Source of the DNA: Streptomyces luomodiensis
Lineage (GTDB): Bacteria; Actinomycetota; Actinomycetes; Streptomycetales; Streptomycetaceae
NCBI RefSeq assembly: GCF_031679605.1
Contig: NZ_CP117522.1
Coordinates: forward strand, 2,108,001 to 2,172,000
Direction: 5' to 3'
DNA length: 64,000 bases
Of this stretch, positions 8,787-17,534 are shown one piece after another; position 1 is the stretch's first letter, and every line of letters starts with the position of its first letter. The notes beneath the pieces were generated by a model. The model did not search any database. It was not told where the DNA came from and worked only from the letters and a program-made list of their open reading frames with translations. Position numbers and translations under genes: made by a program.

Positions 8787-9929
8787 CTACCGGTTCGCGG
8801 CTTCGCGAGAGGCGATCCGGTTCGTGCGACCGACCGCGCGGCCCACGGTGTTGCGCACCGCGAGGCCCGGCCTGGTGCGGGGCACCATGAGCCTGGAGAG
8901 CAGACCGACGCGTCGCTGCCGCGGGCCTACCTCACGGCGGAGGCGCGACTCGTAGGCGGCGAAGGCGCGGGCGTGATCACCGGGATGGGCGGCGAGCTCT
9001 TCTGCGAGGGCGTACGCGCCCGCCATCGCCATGCTGGACCCGTCGCCCAGCAGGGCTGTCGCCGCCGCCGCGTCCCCGAGCAGTACGACCCGTCCGCGGG
9101 ACCACGAGGGCATCCGGACGGTGGTCAGGGGGTCGAAGAACGGAGCCGGGTGGTCGAGGAACGCCGCCACGAGTTCCGGTGCCCGCCACCGCACGTCGGC
9201 GTAGGCGTCAGCCACGGTCTGCTTGTGAAGGGCAGTGTTCTTGCGGTCGTGGGGCGCTAGCTGTGCGGCCCGGAAGGTGAAGATCGCGAGCGGAGTGGTC
9301 CGCGAGGGGTGGAGGACCAGCATCCGGTTCGGCACGGTCAGCATCGTCATCTCGTTCGGGTCCTCGATGGCGTCGGGTTCCAACGGGACGGTCGCGCCGT
9401 ACAGGCCCAGGTCGTTCGCGAACTGCCGCTCGGGGCCGAATACCAGGCGCCGTACGGTGGAGTGAATCCCGTCGGCACCGACTACCAAGTCGAAGCGCCG
9501 TGGCGCGGACCGCCGGAAGGTGACGTCGACCCCGCCTCCGTCCTGGTCGAGAGCGGTGACCGTGTCGTCGAACAAGAACTCGGCCTCGGTCTGCGCCGAC
9601 CGGTGGAGCACCTCGGACAGGTCGGCTCGGGTCACCTCGACCGTCGGAGCCTTGCCCGAGGTGAGCGGGAGTTGCAGGATTCGCCTGCCGCCGGGGTCGA
9701 GCAGGGTCAGTGACCGATTGCGGGTGGCGAGTCCGCGGAGCTGCGGGAGGATGCCCATGCGGTCGGCGACCGGGATCGCGGGCCCCTTCACGACGATCGC
9801 GCTACCACCGGAGCGCAGCTGCCGGGCATGTTCGACGACCGTCGGCCGGTATCCATTCCGGGAGAGCCAGTACGCGAGTGCGGGCCCTGCGATTCCGGCA
9901 CCGACTATCAGCACCTCGGGCTTCTTCAT
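8787..9929 (-). CDS. FAD-dependent monooxygenase (PHBH-like family)
   Basis: 380 residues. The N-terminus has the dinucleotide-binding fold (VLIVGAGIAGPALAYWLS), the middle has the DLVVGADGIHSTVR segment, and the C-terminal half has GRVVLLGDAAAATALLGDGS, the FAD ribityl-binding GD motif in slightly unusual form. Such enzymes use NAD(P)H and O2 to hydroxylate small aromatic molecules or inactivate antibiotics. The substrate cannot be predicted. The ATG at 9929 follows GAGAGG at a suitable distance. It is divergent from the ArsR-type gene, with two operator-like palindromes between them. Confidence 0.85.
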   Translation of the reverse strand: MKKPEVLIVGAGIAGPALAYWLSRNGYRPTVVEHARQLRSGGSAIVVKGPAIPVADRMGILPQLRGLATRNRSLTLLDPGGRRILQLPLTSGKAPTVEVTRADLSEVLHRSAQTEAEFLFDDTVTALDQDGGGVDVTFRRSAPRRFDLVVGADGIHSTVRRLVFGPERQFANDLGLYGATVPLEPDAIEDPNEMTMLTVPNRMLVLHPSRTTPLAIFTFRAAQLAPHDRKNTALHKQTVADAYADVRWRAPELVAAFLDHPAPFFDPLTTVRMPSWSRGRVVLLGDAAAATALLGDGSSMAMAGAYALAEELAAHPGDHARAFAAYESRLRREVGPRQRRVGLLSRLMVPRTRPGLAVRNTVGRAVGRTNRIASREAANR

Positions 9930-10022
9930 GACGATGACCTCTCGGAGTGTCGATGAACAGGTTCCCCGGCGAGTGCCGGGCTGGGTCTCAGGGAGCGGCG
10001 GCACGGGGCAGCGCAACCGGCC

Positions 10023-10087
10023 AGGTACCATCGATTTCGTACCTCAGTGGAGCACAACCTTCAGGTACGATTCAAGTCGTACCTGAA
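10023..10087. promoter_or_regulatory. Operator region: perfect palindrome plus a second related site
   Basis: Positions 10060-10070 (TTCAGGTACGA) and 10077-10087 (TCGTACCTGAA) are an exact 11-bp inverted repeat around a 6-bp spacer. A second, weaker pair (AGGTACC near 10023, TCGTACCT near 10037) shares the GTACCT core. Their place between divergent monooxygenase and ArsR-type genes makes them the likely binding sites of that regulator. Confidence 0.75.
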
Positions 10088-10098
10088 GGGGGTGCCGC

Positions 10099-10434
10099 GT
10101 GGCCGGGAAGAACCTGGTCGGCCCGGAGGCCGATGCGCTCGATCTGGGTGCGGTGTTCCGCGCCCTCGCCGACGAGCACCGTCGTTCGGTGATGACGGAG
10201 TTGGCCGCCGACCGCAGCGACAGCGAGCGGGGCTGCAACTCGTTCAATCTTCCGATCTCGAAGCAGACCCAGACCCACCACTTCCGGGTCCTGCGCGAGG
10301 CAGGTCTCATTGACGAGATCGACTACGGCAACCGCAAGGGCATCCGACTACGACGCGCGGACATCGAGAAGAGATTCCCCGGGCTGCTCACGCTCCTGGG
10401 CGCAGAGTCCCCGGGCGCTACTGCTCCTCGCTGA
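10099..10434 (+). CDS. ArsR-type winged-helix repressor
   Basis: 111 residues. It begins with the family opening DLGAVFRALADEHRRSVM, followed by a recognition helix region ISKQTQTHHFRVLREAGLI and a wing (YGNRKGIRLRR). No metal-binding ELCVCD-like motif is present, so it probably senses an organic ligand rather than a metal, perhaps the monooxygenase substrate. The GTG start follows GAAGGGGG. It most likely represses itself and the divergent monooxygenase through the palindromes between them. Confidence 0.8.
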   Translation: MAGKNLVGPEADALDLGAVFRALADEHRRSVMTELAADRSDSERGCNSFNLPISKQTQTHHFRVLREAGLIDEIDYGNRKGIRLRRADIEKRFPGLLTLLGAESPGATAPR

Positions 10435-10751
10435 ACACAGCGGAGCACACCGGAAGGAGTCCGAGTCGGCCCTGAGCCGCGAGTTCGACCGGATCCAGCT
10501 CGCGCCCGGCTCGCAGGTAGCCGAGCACGACGCGGACACGAATGGATCGGTGTCGCTTCGACCACCGTCCCGCGCTCGTGATCGGCGCCGAGCACTTCCG
10601 CGCGCGCTCCCTCACGCCAACACCCACTGAGGTTTCCTCAACCTGCGTGCGGAGCAGGGCCACTGGGGGTGAGGGCGGGGTCCGGGCGTGGAGAAGCTCC
10701 TGTTAGACGGGTGCGTGTCGAGTCCGAGCCGTCCTGCCAGGAGCTTTCCGC

Positions 10752-11515
10752 ATGCTTGTCTACCCAGCCGGGGTCGATCCGTCCACCTCAACTCTGCGCT
10801 TCCTCGCCCGTGAGTTGACCGCACATCGTCTTGCGCAAGGGACACGATGGCGCCGGCTGGCCGCCGGACGGCAGGCGCTGCTCGTGCTGGCTCATCTACG
10901 ATGCGGCCATACCTACGCCCAGCTCGCCGCCGGATTCGGTGTGGGCACCACCACCGCCTACCGGTACATCGCCGAGGCCGTCGACATCCTGGCCGCTCTG
11001 GCTCCAACCCTCGCCGAGGCGGTGAGGACAGCCTCCGGCAAGGCCTTCGTGATCCTGGACGGCACGTTGCTGCCGATCGACCGGATCGCCGCCGACCGAC
11101 CCTTCTACTCCGGGAAACATAAGAAGCACGGCATGAACGTGCAGGTGATCGCCGACCCGGCGGGACGGTTGCTGTGGGCCTCGCCCGCGCTGCCGGGATC
11201 TGTGCACGACATCAAGGCCGCGCGGACCCACGGCATCATCGGTGCCCTGGCGGGGCCGGGGTGGAATGCTGGGCCGACAAGGGCTACCGGGGCGCCGCCG
11301 GCACCGTGCGAGTTCCCTACTGGGGGCGCTGGGAGACTCTCTCCCCTGGTCAGCGGGCCGTCAACTGCTCACACGCGAAGATCCGTGCACTCGTCGAACA
11401 GGCCATGGCCACCCTCAAAACCTGGCGGCTCATGCGCAAACTGCGATGCTCTACCAGCCGTATCACCAGCCTCGTCCAGGCCGTCCTCCCGCTGCACCTG
11501 ACATGCTCAAACTGA
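10752..11515 (+). pseudogene. IS5-like DDE transposase with one frameshift
   Basis: The first part (10752-11265) has an N-terminal helix-turn-helix (HTYAQLAAGFGVGTTTAYRY) and the first catalytic region (AFVILDGTLLPIDRI). After GALAGPGW the reading moves by one base to a frame with CWADKGYRGAAG and EQAMATLKTWRLMRKLR. A one-base change near 11265 has broken the gene unless it is expressed by programmed frameshifting. Its 3' end abuts the terminal repeat at 11507-11530. Confidence 0.8.
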
Positions 11516-11530
11516 GGTTGGAAAGGGCTC

Positions 11531-12042
11531 AAGGTCTTTGGGCGGGATGTCGAGCTACGGTTTTGCCATCGATGAGGCCTCTGCGGACTGCTCGCCACCG
11601 CGCACCACAGCCGGATACGGCGCTCACGCCCTGGGAGTGCCCTATCTACCGGGGGACGCCAAGGGGCTTTGCCTCGCCTTGACGCTGCGGGCATCCCGCG
11701 ACCGGGACTCCCAAGCGCCGACTGCCCGCGGAGACGGGCCGTCCGAGGTCGTCAGACCGCGACCTCTCCCCTGTCGCATGGGGAGCACGACATCACGCTC
11801 CCCCCTCGAAAGGGGGTCGAGAGCCGACAAGGGGTCCTTATGCCTCTCGATGCAGAGAGCACCTTAATCGATGGGATGACCGCATGGGCCCACGGTCGAC
11901 GACGGCGGGCAGGGGCGCGGTACGGCGCTGTACATCTACCGGATCGGGTGACGGACGAATCGGGCACCGTTGACACGTCTGCGAGTTGGGAGCACGAGGG
12001 CTCCCAGAGGGCTCCCCATTGCTCCCAGCCCGGAAACGGTTA
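11531..12042. other. No supported gene between the IS5-like element and the tRNA remnant
   Basis: Short overlapping frames only; none has family resemblance or a convincing start. The stretch has many small inverted repeats and looks like integrated-element edge DNA. Confidence 0.4.
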
Positions 12043-12075
12043 AGGCCGCCTCCGCTACCCGCGGAAACGGCCTTC
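12043..12075. terminator. Hairpin resembling a transcription terminator
   Basis: AAGGCCG and CGGCCTT pair around an inner TCCGC/GCGGA stem, giving an interrupted 12-bp GC-rich hairpin without a T-tract. It lies directly beside the tRNA-Pro remnant, where a terminator for the tRNA or for a neighbouring integrase would be expected. Confidence 0.45.
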
Positions 12076-12090
12076 GACCTGCGAAAACGC

Positions 12091-12135
12091 TGGTCGGGAC
12101 GACAGGATTTGAACCTGCGACCCCTTGACCCCCAG
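12091..12135 (-). other. 3' half of a tRNA-Pro(GGG) gene, probable attachment-site scar
   Basis: The minus strand carries the anticodon loop with GGG, the T-arm (GGTTCAAATCC) and the acceptor strand ending TCCCGACCA with an encoded CCA. The D-arm and 5' acceptor are missing; the sequence diverges exactly at the anticodon stem. Partial tRNA 3' ends of this kind are what tyrosine-integrase elements (AICEs, prophages) leave as attL or attR. No integrase gene is intact nearby. Confidence 0.7.
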
Positions 12136-12476
12136 CCGCGCGGCAATTCTCCCTTTATGCTCCACTTTAAGACTCTCGCAGATCTGCCGCGCCGTCAAGG
12201 TCTGTACGACGCCGTACACGACTCGTCACTTCTCAACGCAGTGCTCCCACAAGCACAGCCACAGGCCCTCGCTGAGGGGCACCCCCACACACACCCGCAG
12301 ATCCGAGCCTTGGCGACCCTGACGGGAACTGCACGGAGCGGTGGCCGATGGGCTCTATCGGTCAGCGTCTTGCGCCTGCCAGACGCCGCCTCGACAGCAC
12401 AGATCGCTTTCGGTTGCCTGCCCCGCCAGAGCTTCCCCCCTGGCCCTGTGACAGCTGGCGTCTCTAGCCTCTCCCC

Positions 12477-12938
12477 ATGGAATGGACAACACTGGCCGCA
12501 ACTCTGCTTGGTGCCTTCATTGCCATGGCCTCGACCCTGCTGGTGGAACGCAGTCGCGCAAGTCGCGAGCGGGCCGCGAACATATCGGCTGTGCGCCGCG
12601 AGCTATACAGCGAGTACCTGACCGCACTCAATCATGCGCGACATACGTTCGGCCGGCACACCAGCAAACGTCGTTCCGACCCCAATCGAGGCGTCGAATC
12701 ACACGACGCCTTCGCCCCGTGCTATGCCCTGCGTCATCAGCTGGCTATCACCGCGCCTGCCGGAACCGTCACCCGTTCCGAAGCGGCCTTCCAGTCCTTG
12801 CGCACGCTGCGAGATCTCACCGTTGCTGGATCAGCCAGGGAAACACCCGCGTACGCAGAAGCCACGACTCGATTCATGAATGATCTTGATGAGCTGCGTG
12901 CCTCCATGCGGGCAGACCTGGGAATTGCCGACGGGTGA
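12477..12938 (+). CDS. Small membrane-anchored protein of unknown function
   Basis: 153 residues with one N-terminal hydrophobic helix (ATLLGAFIAMASTLLVE), then Arg-rich and helical sequence (RELYSEYLTALNHARHTF) that could form a coiled coil. This layout is common among uncharacterised actinobacterial proteins. It ends about 105 bases before the first CRISPR repeat; no functional link to the CRISPR locus can be shown. Confidence 0.6.
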   Translation: MEWTTLAATLLGAFIAMASTLLVERSRASRERAANISAVRRELYSEYLTALNHARHTFGRHTSKRRSDPNRGVESHDAFAPCYALRHQLAITAPAGTVTRSEAAFQSLRTLRDLTVAGSARETPAYAEATTRFMNDLDELRASMRADLGIADG

Positions 12939-13043
12939 GCGACGGAGCCACCGGACCACCTTGCCCCGAGCCAACCAGCTGACGACGCAGGAGCAGCAAC
13001 TCATCCGCAGAGCGAGACGCCAGGACCAGCAGGCCCGCGGTGA

Positions 13044-15085
13044 GTTGCAGGCCCTCCAGGGCTGATAAGGACACAGCGGATGGGACGGCGCGGCATCTCC
13101 CGCAGCACCCAGTTGCCAGCCCTCCAGGGCTGATGAGGACACAGTTCCGCCGGTCACGCCGTACGAGCTGCCCGCGAGTTGCCAGCCCTCCAGGGCTGAT
13201 GAGGACGGGTCTTGGTCGCGTCCGCAACCTTGGGGAGGCTGTGTTGCCAGCCCTCCAGGGCCGATGAGGACCCGCCTGCCTGCTCCAAGAGGCCATGCGG
13301 ATGACGAAGTTGCCAGCCCTCCAGGGCTGATGAAGACCGGGATCCCGAGGCGCACTGCCTTCTCGATGTTGGCCGTTGCCAGCCCTCCAGGGCTGATGAG
13401 GACCGGACGATGACCACTTCGACCAGCCCGAGCGGCCCGTGTTGCCAGCCCTCCAGGGCTGATGAGGACACGCGGCGCGGTCCGTCATCCCGTCTCCCTG
13501 GTGACGTTGCCAGCCCTCCAGGGCTGATGAGGACGGGACCTGGCGTGCTGGTGCCCACTGCCGGAGCCCGGGTTGCCAGCCCTCCAGGGCTGATGAGGAC
13601 GCGAACCCCTCGAAACCGACTTCGACGTCATCGTCATGTTGCCAGCCCTCCAAGGCTGATGAGGACCGCAGGCCGACGGGTCCCTCGCGGTCCACTCCGG
13701 GCGTTGCCCGCCCCTCCAGGGCTGATGAGGACTGGGTCAAGGGCGTGGAGGGCGTGAAGGCCAAGTCGCTGCCAGCCCTCCAGGGCTGATGAGGACTGGT
13801 CTCGCTGTCGCTCGAATAGACAGGAACCTGCGTGTTGCCAGCCCTCCAGGGCTGATGAGGACCCGTGCCACGTCGAGAGCGTGTACACCATCAGCGCATG
13901 TTGCCAGCCCTCCAAGGCTGATGAGGACGCGGCACCCTGCTGGGCATGCACCGGCTCCCCCACGCATTGCCAGCCCTCCAGGGCTGATGAGGACACCCGC
14001 ACTGCGCGCTGAGCTGTCCTCCGTCATGGCGTTGCCAGCCCTCCGTGGCTGATGAGGACCGGTCACTGCTGGCGCTCACCCCCGGCCCGGCCGCGTTGCC
14101 AGCCCTCCAGGGCTGATGAGGACGGCGTGTGAGCGGGTGACGTCCGGCGCAGCGTCGCGGTTGCCAGCCCTCCAGGGCTGATGAGGATCACGGTGCTCAC
14201 CGCCGCGCGGTCGATCACCTCTTGTTGTCAGCCCTCCAGGGATGATGAGGACTCGAGGGGGTCGATCTACCATGTCGCTCATGAGCAAGTTGCCATCCCT
14301 TCAGAGCTGATGAGTACTCGTCACCGCTGGGTACGCCCTGCTCGCCCGGGCCGCGTTGCCAGCCCTCCAGGGCTGATGAGGACGGCGTGTGAGCGGGTGA
14401 CGTCCGGCGCAGCGTCGCGGTTGCCAGCCCTCCAGGGCTGATGAGGACACTCCTGGATCTCCCCTGTGCCATCGGTACACCATCGAGTTGCCAGCCCTCC
14501 AGGGCTGATGAGGACACCCGGTGCGCGGCGGCGGTGGTCTTCTCGGCTTCCTTGTTGCCAGCCCTCCAGGGCTGATGAGGACGAGGGAAGAAGACGTCGT
14601 GACGACCCATGAGGTGCCGTTGCCAGCCCTCCAGGGCTGATGAGGACGCCCGGCCCCGCATCACCGCCGTGCCCGCCACCGCGTTGCCAGCCCTCCAGGG
14701 CTGATGAGGACCAGCCCCGCGAAATCGGGCGCGCAATGTCGTTCGCGTTGCGAGCCCTCCAGGGCTGATGAGGACGGAGGCTCAGCACCTCAAGGTGAAG
14801 GAAGTGCTCAGGTTGCCAACCCTCCAGGGCTGATGAGGACCGCGGGTCCATGGCCCGGTGCCCACGGCACCGACCGAGTTGCCAACCCACCGGGGCTGAT
14901 GAGGACATGCTCCACATCGCCTAGGCGGCCCATCATGTCGCGCTGCGATGAGGATGTGGGCGATAGACCCCAAACCGGTCATTGTCGGCGCGTTGCGAAC
15001 CTTCCTCGGCTGAAGAGGTCGCGGGCCAGCCGCATGGATAACAGGTGAATGCGCCGTTGGTTCCCCATACAGGGGTAATGAGTGG
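13044..15085 (+). CRISPR. CRISPR array 1: about 29 clear repeats plus three degenerate ones
   Basis: Repeats are 29 bp at 64-68 bp spacing, giving 35-38-bp spacers. The consensus begins GTTGCCAGCCC, contains the palindrome CAGCCC-TCCA-GGGCTG and ends GATGAGGAC. The repeat starting at 13044 has a few changes. The last ones (about 14936, 14992 and 15056) are strongly decayed, and repeats at 14224 and 14289 are also degenerate. Decay toward the cas genes suggests that this is the trailer end and that transcription runs on the plus strand, but no AT-rich leader is seen left of 13044. The reverse complement resembles the repeats of array 2, so both arrays probably use the same Cas6. One repeat-spacer unit is duplicated. 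Confidence 0.95.
14095..14448. repeat. Duplicated spacer inside CRISPR array 1
   Basis: The 36-bp spacer at 14124-14159 (begins GGCGTGTGAGCGGG) and the one at 14384-14419 are identical, each flanked by consensus repeats. The two most degenerate mid-array repeats (14224, 14289) lie between them. Recombination between repeats or fusion of two array segments would explain this. Confidence 0.9.
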
Positions 15086-15385
15086 TGTGAGGTTGTCAAG
15101 TCGCCATGCGCTCGCAGGCTCCCCTAGGGCGACGACCCTGACGCTACCCCACTCCTCCGACAGCCTGTCCCAACTTGACTGTGCGGGACTGCTTTTGGCG
15201 TCTACCTGATCGATACCGACCGTTGTCAGTGGCTACTGGTAGATCCTCACCTATGGCTACCGCATGCGTGGTTTGGAGTGTGATAGACATACCGCCTCAG
15301 TCAGGAATTTAAGGGAAAGCTCGTACCGAAACCAGCTCTCTTCGCGGACACACATGTGCCCGCTGACCAGCAGAAAGGAGGAGAC

Positions 15386-16144
15386 GTGCGCTTACGCGTC
15401 CATGTCAGTACCAGGGCGAAGGAGATCCCGTGGGATCAGGTCATCGCGCCGGGGCGGGCGATCGTCTACGCCGCGCTGACCCGTCAGGCGCCGCAGCTCG
15501 GGGCCAAGGTCCACGAGACCGGATGGGGTCCACACCGCATGGCGCCCTTCGGTCACAGCGCCCCGGTCTTTCCCAAGCCTGTTCGTGCTCGCGGCACGTA
15601 TGTCGCCGGAGGTACCGGCACGCTCGAGTTCGGCAGCCCGGTCGAGGAGATCGTCGAGGCCCTCGCCAAGGACTTCGCGATGATCCCCATCCTGGACTGG
15701 GGCGGTGTGGCATTGAACATCGAGGGTGTCACGCGAGTCGAGCCGCCTGCCTTCGCCTCCGGCAGGGCGCGGTTCCGGACCGCCAACCCCATCACGGTCC
15801 AGAGCGAGTCCCTGCGGTCGCCAGACGGTCAGCGGATCCGAAGGACGTGGCTTCTCCCAGGCGATACCGGGTTCGACGTCGCGCTGGGCCACAGCCTGCG
15901 CCGGAAGGCAGAGACTTTCGGGCACGGCACGGTCACTCTTGAGGCGATCACCTGGATCGGGCCTCAGCGGTCCTTCTCCGTGGTCGGTCACGGCGGTGAT
16001 GCGTCCGGTACGGTCCATCGGGGCAAGAAGACCGGGGCGCCGGTGGAGATTGATGTCTCGGGTGCACCGGCGGCGCTTCAGGCGCTGTGGTCCGCGGGTA
16101 TCGGTGGCGCCACATCCGCTGGTTTTGGCTGGGTGCTGCCCTGA
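15386..16144 (+). CDS. cas6: Cas6 CRISPR RNA endoribonuclease
   Basis: 252 residues. The N-terminus (RLRVHVSTRAKEIPWDQVI) has the strand-helix pattern of Cas6 RAMP proteins. The C-terminus ends in the glycine-rich loop GIGGATSAGFGWVLP typical of the family. Cas6 cuts the CRISPR transcript within repeats. The GTG start is preceded by an excellent AAAGGAGG site. Its stop overlaps the next ATG (ATGA), so cas6 and cas8 are translationally coupled. A catalytic His cannot be assigned by eye. Confidence 0.85.
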   Translation: MRLRVHVSTRAKEIPWDQVIAPGRAIVYAALTRQAPQLGAKVHETGWGPHRMAPFGHSAPVFPKPVRARGTYVAGGTGTLEFGSPVEEIVEALAKDFAMIPILDWGGVALNIEGVTRVEPPAFASGRARFRTANPITVQSESLRSPDGQRIRRTWLLPGDTGFDVALGHSLRRKAETFGHGTVTLEAITWIGPQRSFSVVGHGGDASGTVHRGKKTGAPVEIDVSGAPAALQALWSAGIGGATSAGFGWVLP

Positions 16145-17532
16145 TGACAGACCACCTCACGCAGAACGAGCTCCGGCTCACCCCGCATCCCCTCCAGCGA
16201 GCCGGCGCCTACGCGATCGCCGCCATCGCGAAAGCCGCTCACCCGGAGAAGGTCACCGGGGAGCAGTTCGACCAGGTCGTCCAGCGCATGATCCGCGACC
16301 TTGTCGCCACCAGCACGGTGGCGAAGGGCCAGGCCGGGTGGTACCTCCTGGGCCTCTCGTACACCTTGTGGCCCAACTGCGCGCTCCACTACAAGAGCAA
16401 GCGCACCCCTGAGGGAATCGCCGCCTGGCGCAGTGTGCCGCCTGCGCAGGCGTGGCCGGGTGTTCCCTGTTCGCTGTGCGGGCGCCCCGCCTGCGACTGG
16501 TACGGGAACGTCGACATCCCTCTCGGCGCCAGTGTCGAGCACCGCAACACCACGGCCCCGGATCATCAGGGGACCCCGCTCTGCTTTCCCTGTGTCACGA
16601 GCTTCCACGCTCTGCCTTACGCCTTCACCGCGGGCGGAGGTGTCCTGTACGGGCTCCATTCCTGGGACGAGAGGTTCATGGCCCGCGCCACCTCCGCCGC
16701 CGTCCCCAACAACCAGCGGCACATGATGGTCCGCGGTGACCTGAAGAAGGGCGGAGGGGCCTTCCCTGTCGAGTTCGCCGCCTTGAGGGCGCTGCGCTGG
16801 TGGGACAAGCGCATCACCGCCGGTGTGCAGGCCATCCAGTTCAGCAACAGCACCCGGGACATGAAGTTCCGGGTGGAGGACATGGGCCAGCCGCTCGCCG
16901 AGTGGCTGCGTTCCACCGCTTCGGACACCCACCGCCGCACCGGTTTCCGCTTCCTTGCCCGTGCCCAGGCCACCGCCAAGGTCTCCGGACTGCGCATGCT
17001 CGCCTGGCGCGCGTTCAACCGGCCCGATCAGATCCCGTCCCGGGCGAGCGGGTGGCTGCGCGACCAGATCACCGAAACGGGCCGCATCCCGGCGGCGGTG
17101 CCGCACCTGGCTCCCTTGATCCGCACCTATCTCACGGAGGTCCTGCACGTGCTGGAAAAGGATGTCGGACACGTCACCACCATCGCCCGCCGCATCGCCG
17201 ACGTCGTTACCGCCGACGACGACAAGCGGCTGAAGAAGTTCGTCGTGGCCACGCGCCGGCCCAACGATCTCAAGGGCTGGCTGCGGAGCCAGATCGCCGA
17301 CTGGGCCAAGAAGCGCCCCGCCGAGGCCGCGAACGAACCCTTCATCACCGTTCCCCAGTGGCGCGTGCTCTTCGACTCCGGCAACACCTCCTGGAGCGCC
17401 CGCGAACTGCTCTTCGTCGCCGTCTTCGAAGAACTGTGCGCCCGCGGTGCCACGGTCACCGCCACCGACGAGACCACCACCGACGAGGACTTCACGACCC
17501 TCGACACCAACGACCAGGAAGAGAGCGACTGA
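16144..17532 (+). CDS. cas8b: Cas8 large subunit (Cst1-like), type I-B Cascade
   Basis: 462 residues. A zinc-ribbon pattern is visible: C109-x2-C112 (CSLCG) and C147-x2-C150 (CFPC), which characterises Cas8 proteins of the Cst1/I-B group, where this subunit recognises the PAM and recruits Cas3. The rest is a diverged helical protein with an acidic C-terminal tail. Assignment rests on zinc ribbon, length and position between cas6 and cas7. Subtype naming (I-B versus a related I-A/I-B variant) is inference. Confidence 0.75.
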   Translation: MTDHLTQNELRLTPHPLQRAGAYAIAAIAKAAHPEKVTGEQFDQVVQRMIRDLVATSTVAKGQAGWYLLGLSYTLWPNCALHYKSKRTPEGIAAWRSVPPAQAWPGVPCSLCGRPACDWYGNVDIPLGASVEHRNTTAPDHQGTPLCFPCVTSFHALPYAFTAGGGVLYGLHSWDERFMARATSAAVPNNQRHMMVRGDLKKGGGAFPVEFAALRALRWWDKRITAGVQAIQFSNSTRDMKFRVEDMGQPLAEWLRSTASDTHRRTGFRFLARAQATAKVSGLRMLAWRAFNRPDQIPSRASGWLRDQITETGRIPAAVPHLAPLIRTYLTEVLHVLEKDVGHVTTIARRIADVVTADDDKRLKKFVVATRRPNDLKGWLRSQIADWAKKRPAEAANEPFITVPQWRVLFDSGNTSWSARELLFVAVFEELCARGATVTATDETTTDEDFTTLDTNDQEESD

Positions 17533-17534
17533 CT

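Larger units (their letters stand above)
8313..11530. mobile_element. Composite-transposon-like unit: IS5-like copies bracketing a monooxygenase and its regulator
   Basis: The outermost 24 bases at 8313-8336 and the reverse complement of 11507-11530 match at about 21 positions (core TTCCAACCTCAG). They are the 3' ends of two IS5-like elements in inverted orientation. Between them lie the FAD monooxygenase and ArsR-type genes. One bracketing transposase is truncated and the other frameshifted, so the unit looks immobile now. Mobilisation as a unit is an inference. Confidence 0.5.

Noticed and set aside
12880..13065. Small plus-strand frame leading into the first CRISPR repeat, or an AT-rich leader
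   Set aside because: No start signal and no leader-like AT-rich sequence; its end lies in the repeat itself. The leader of array 1 remains unidentified.
12874..14917. Several minus-strand open frames with repeating SSSALEGWQ and HQPWRAGN peptides
   Set aside because: These are translations of CRISPR repeats and not protein repeats.
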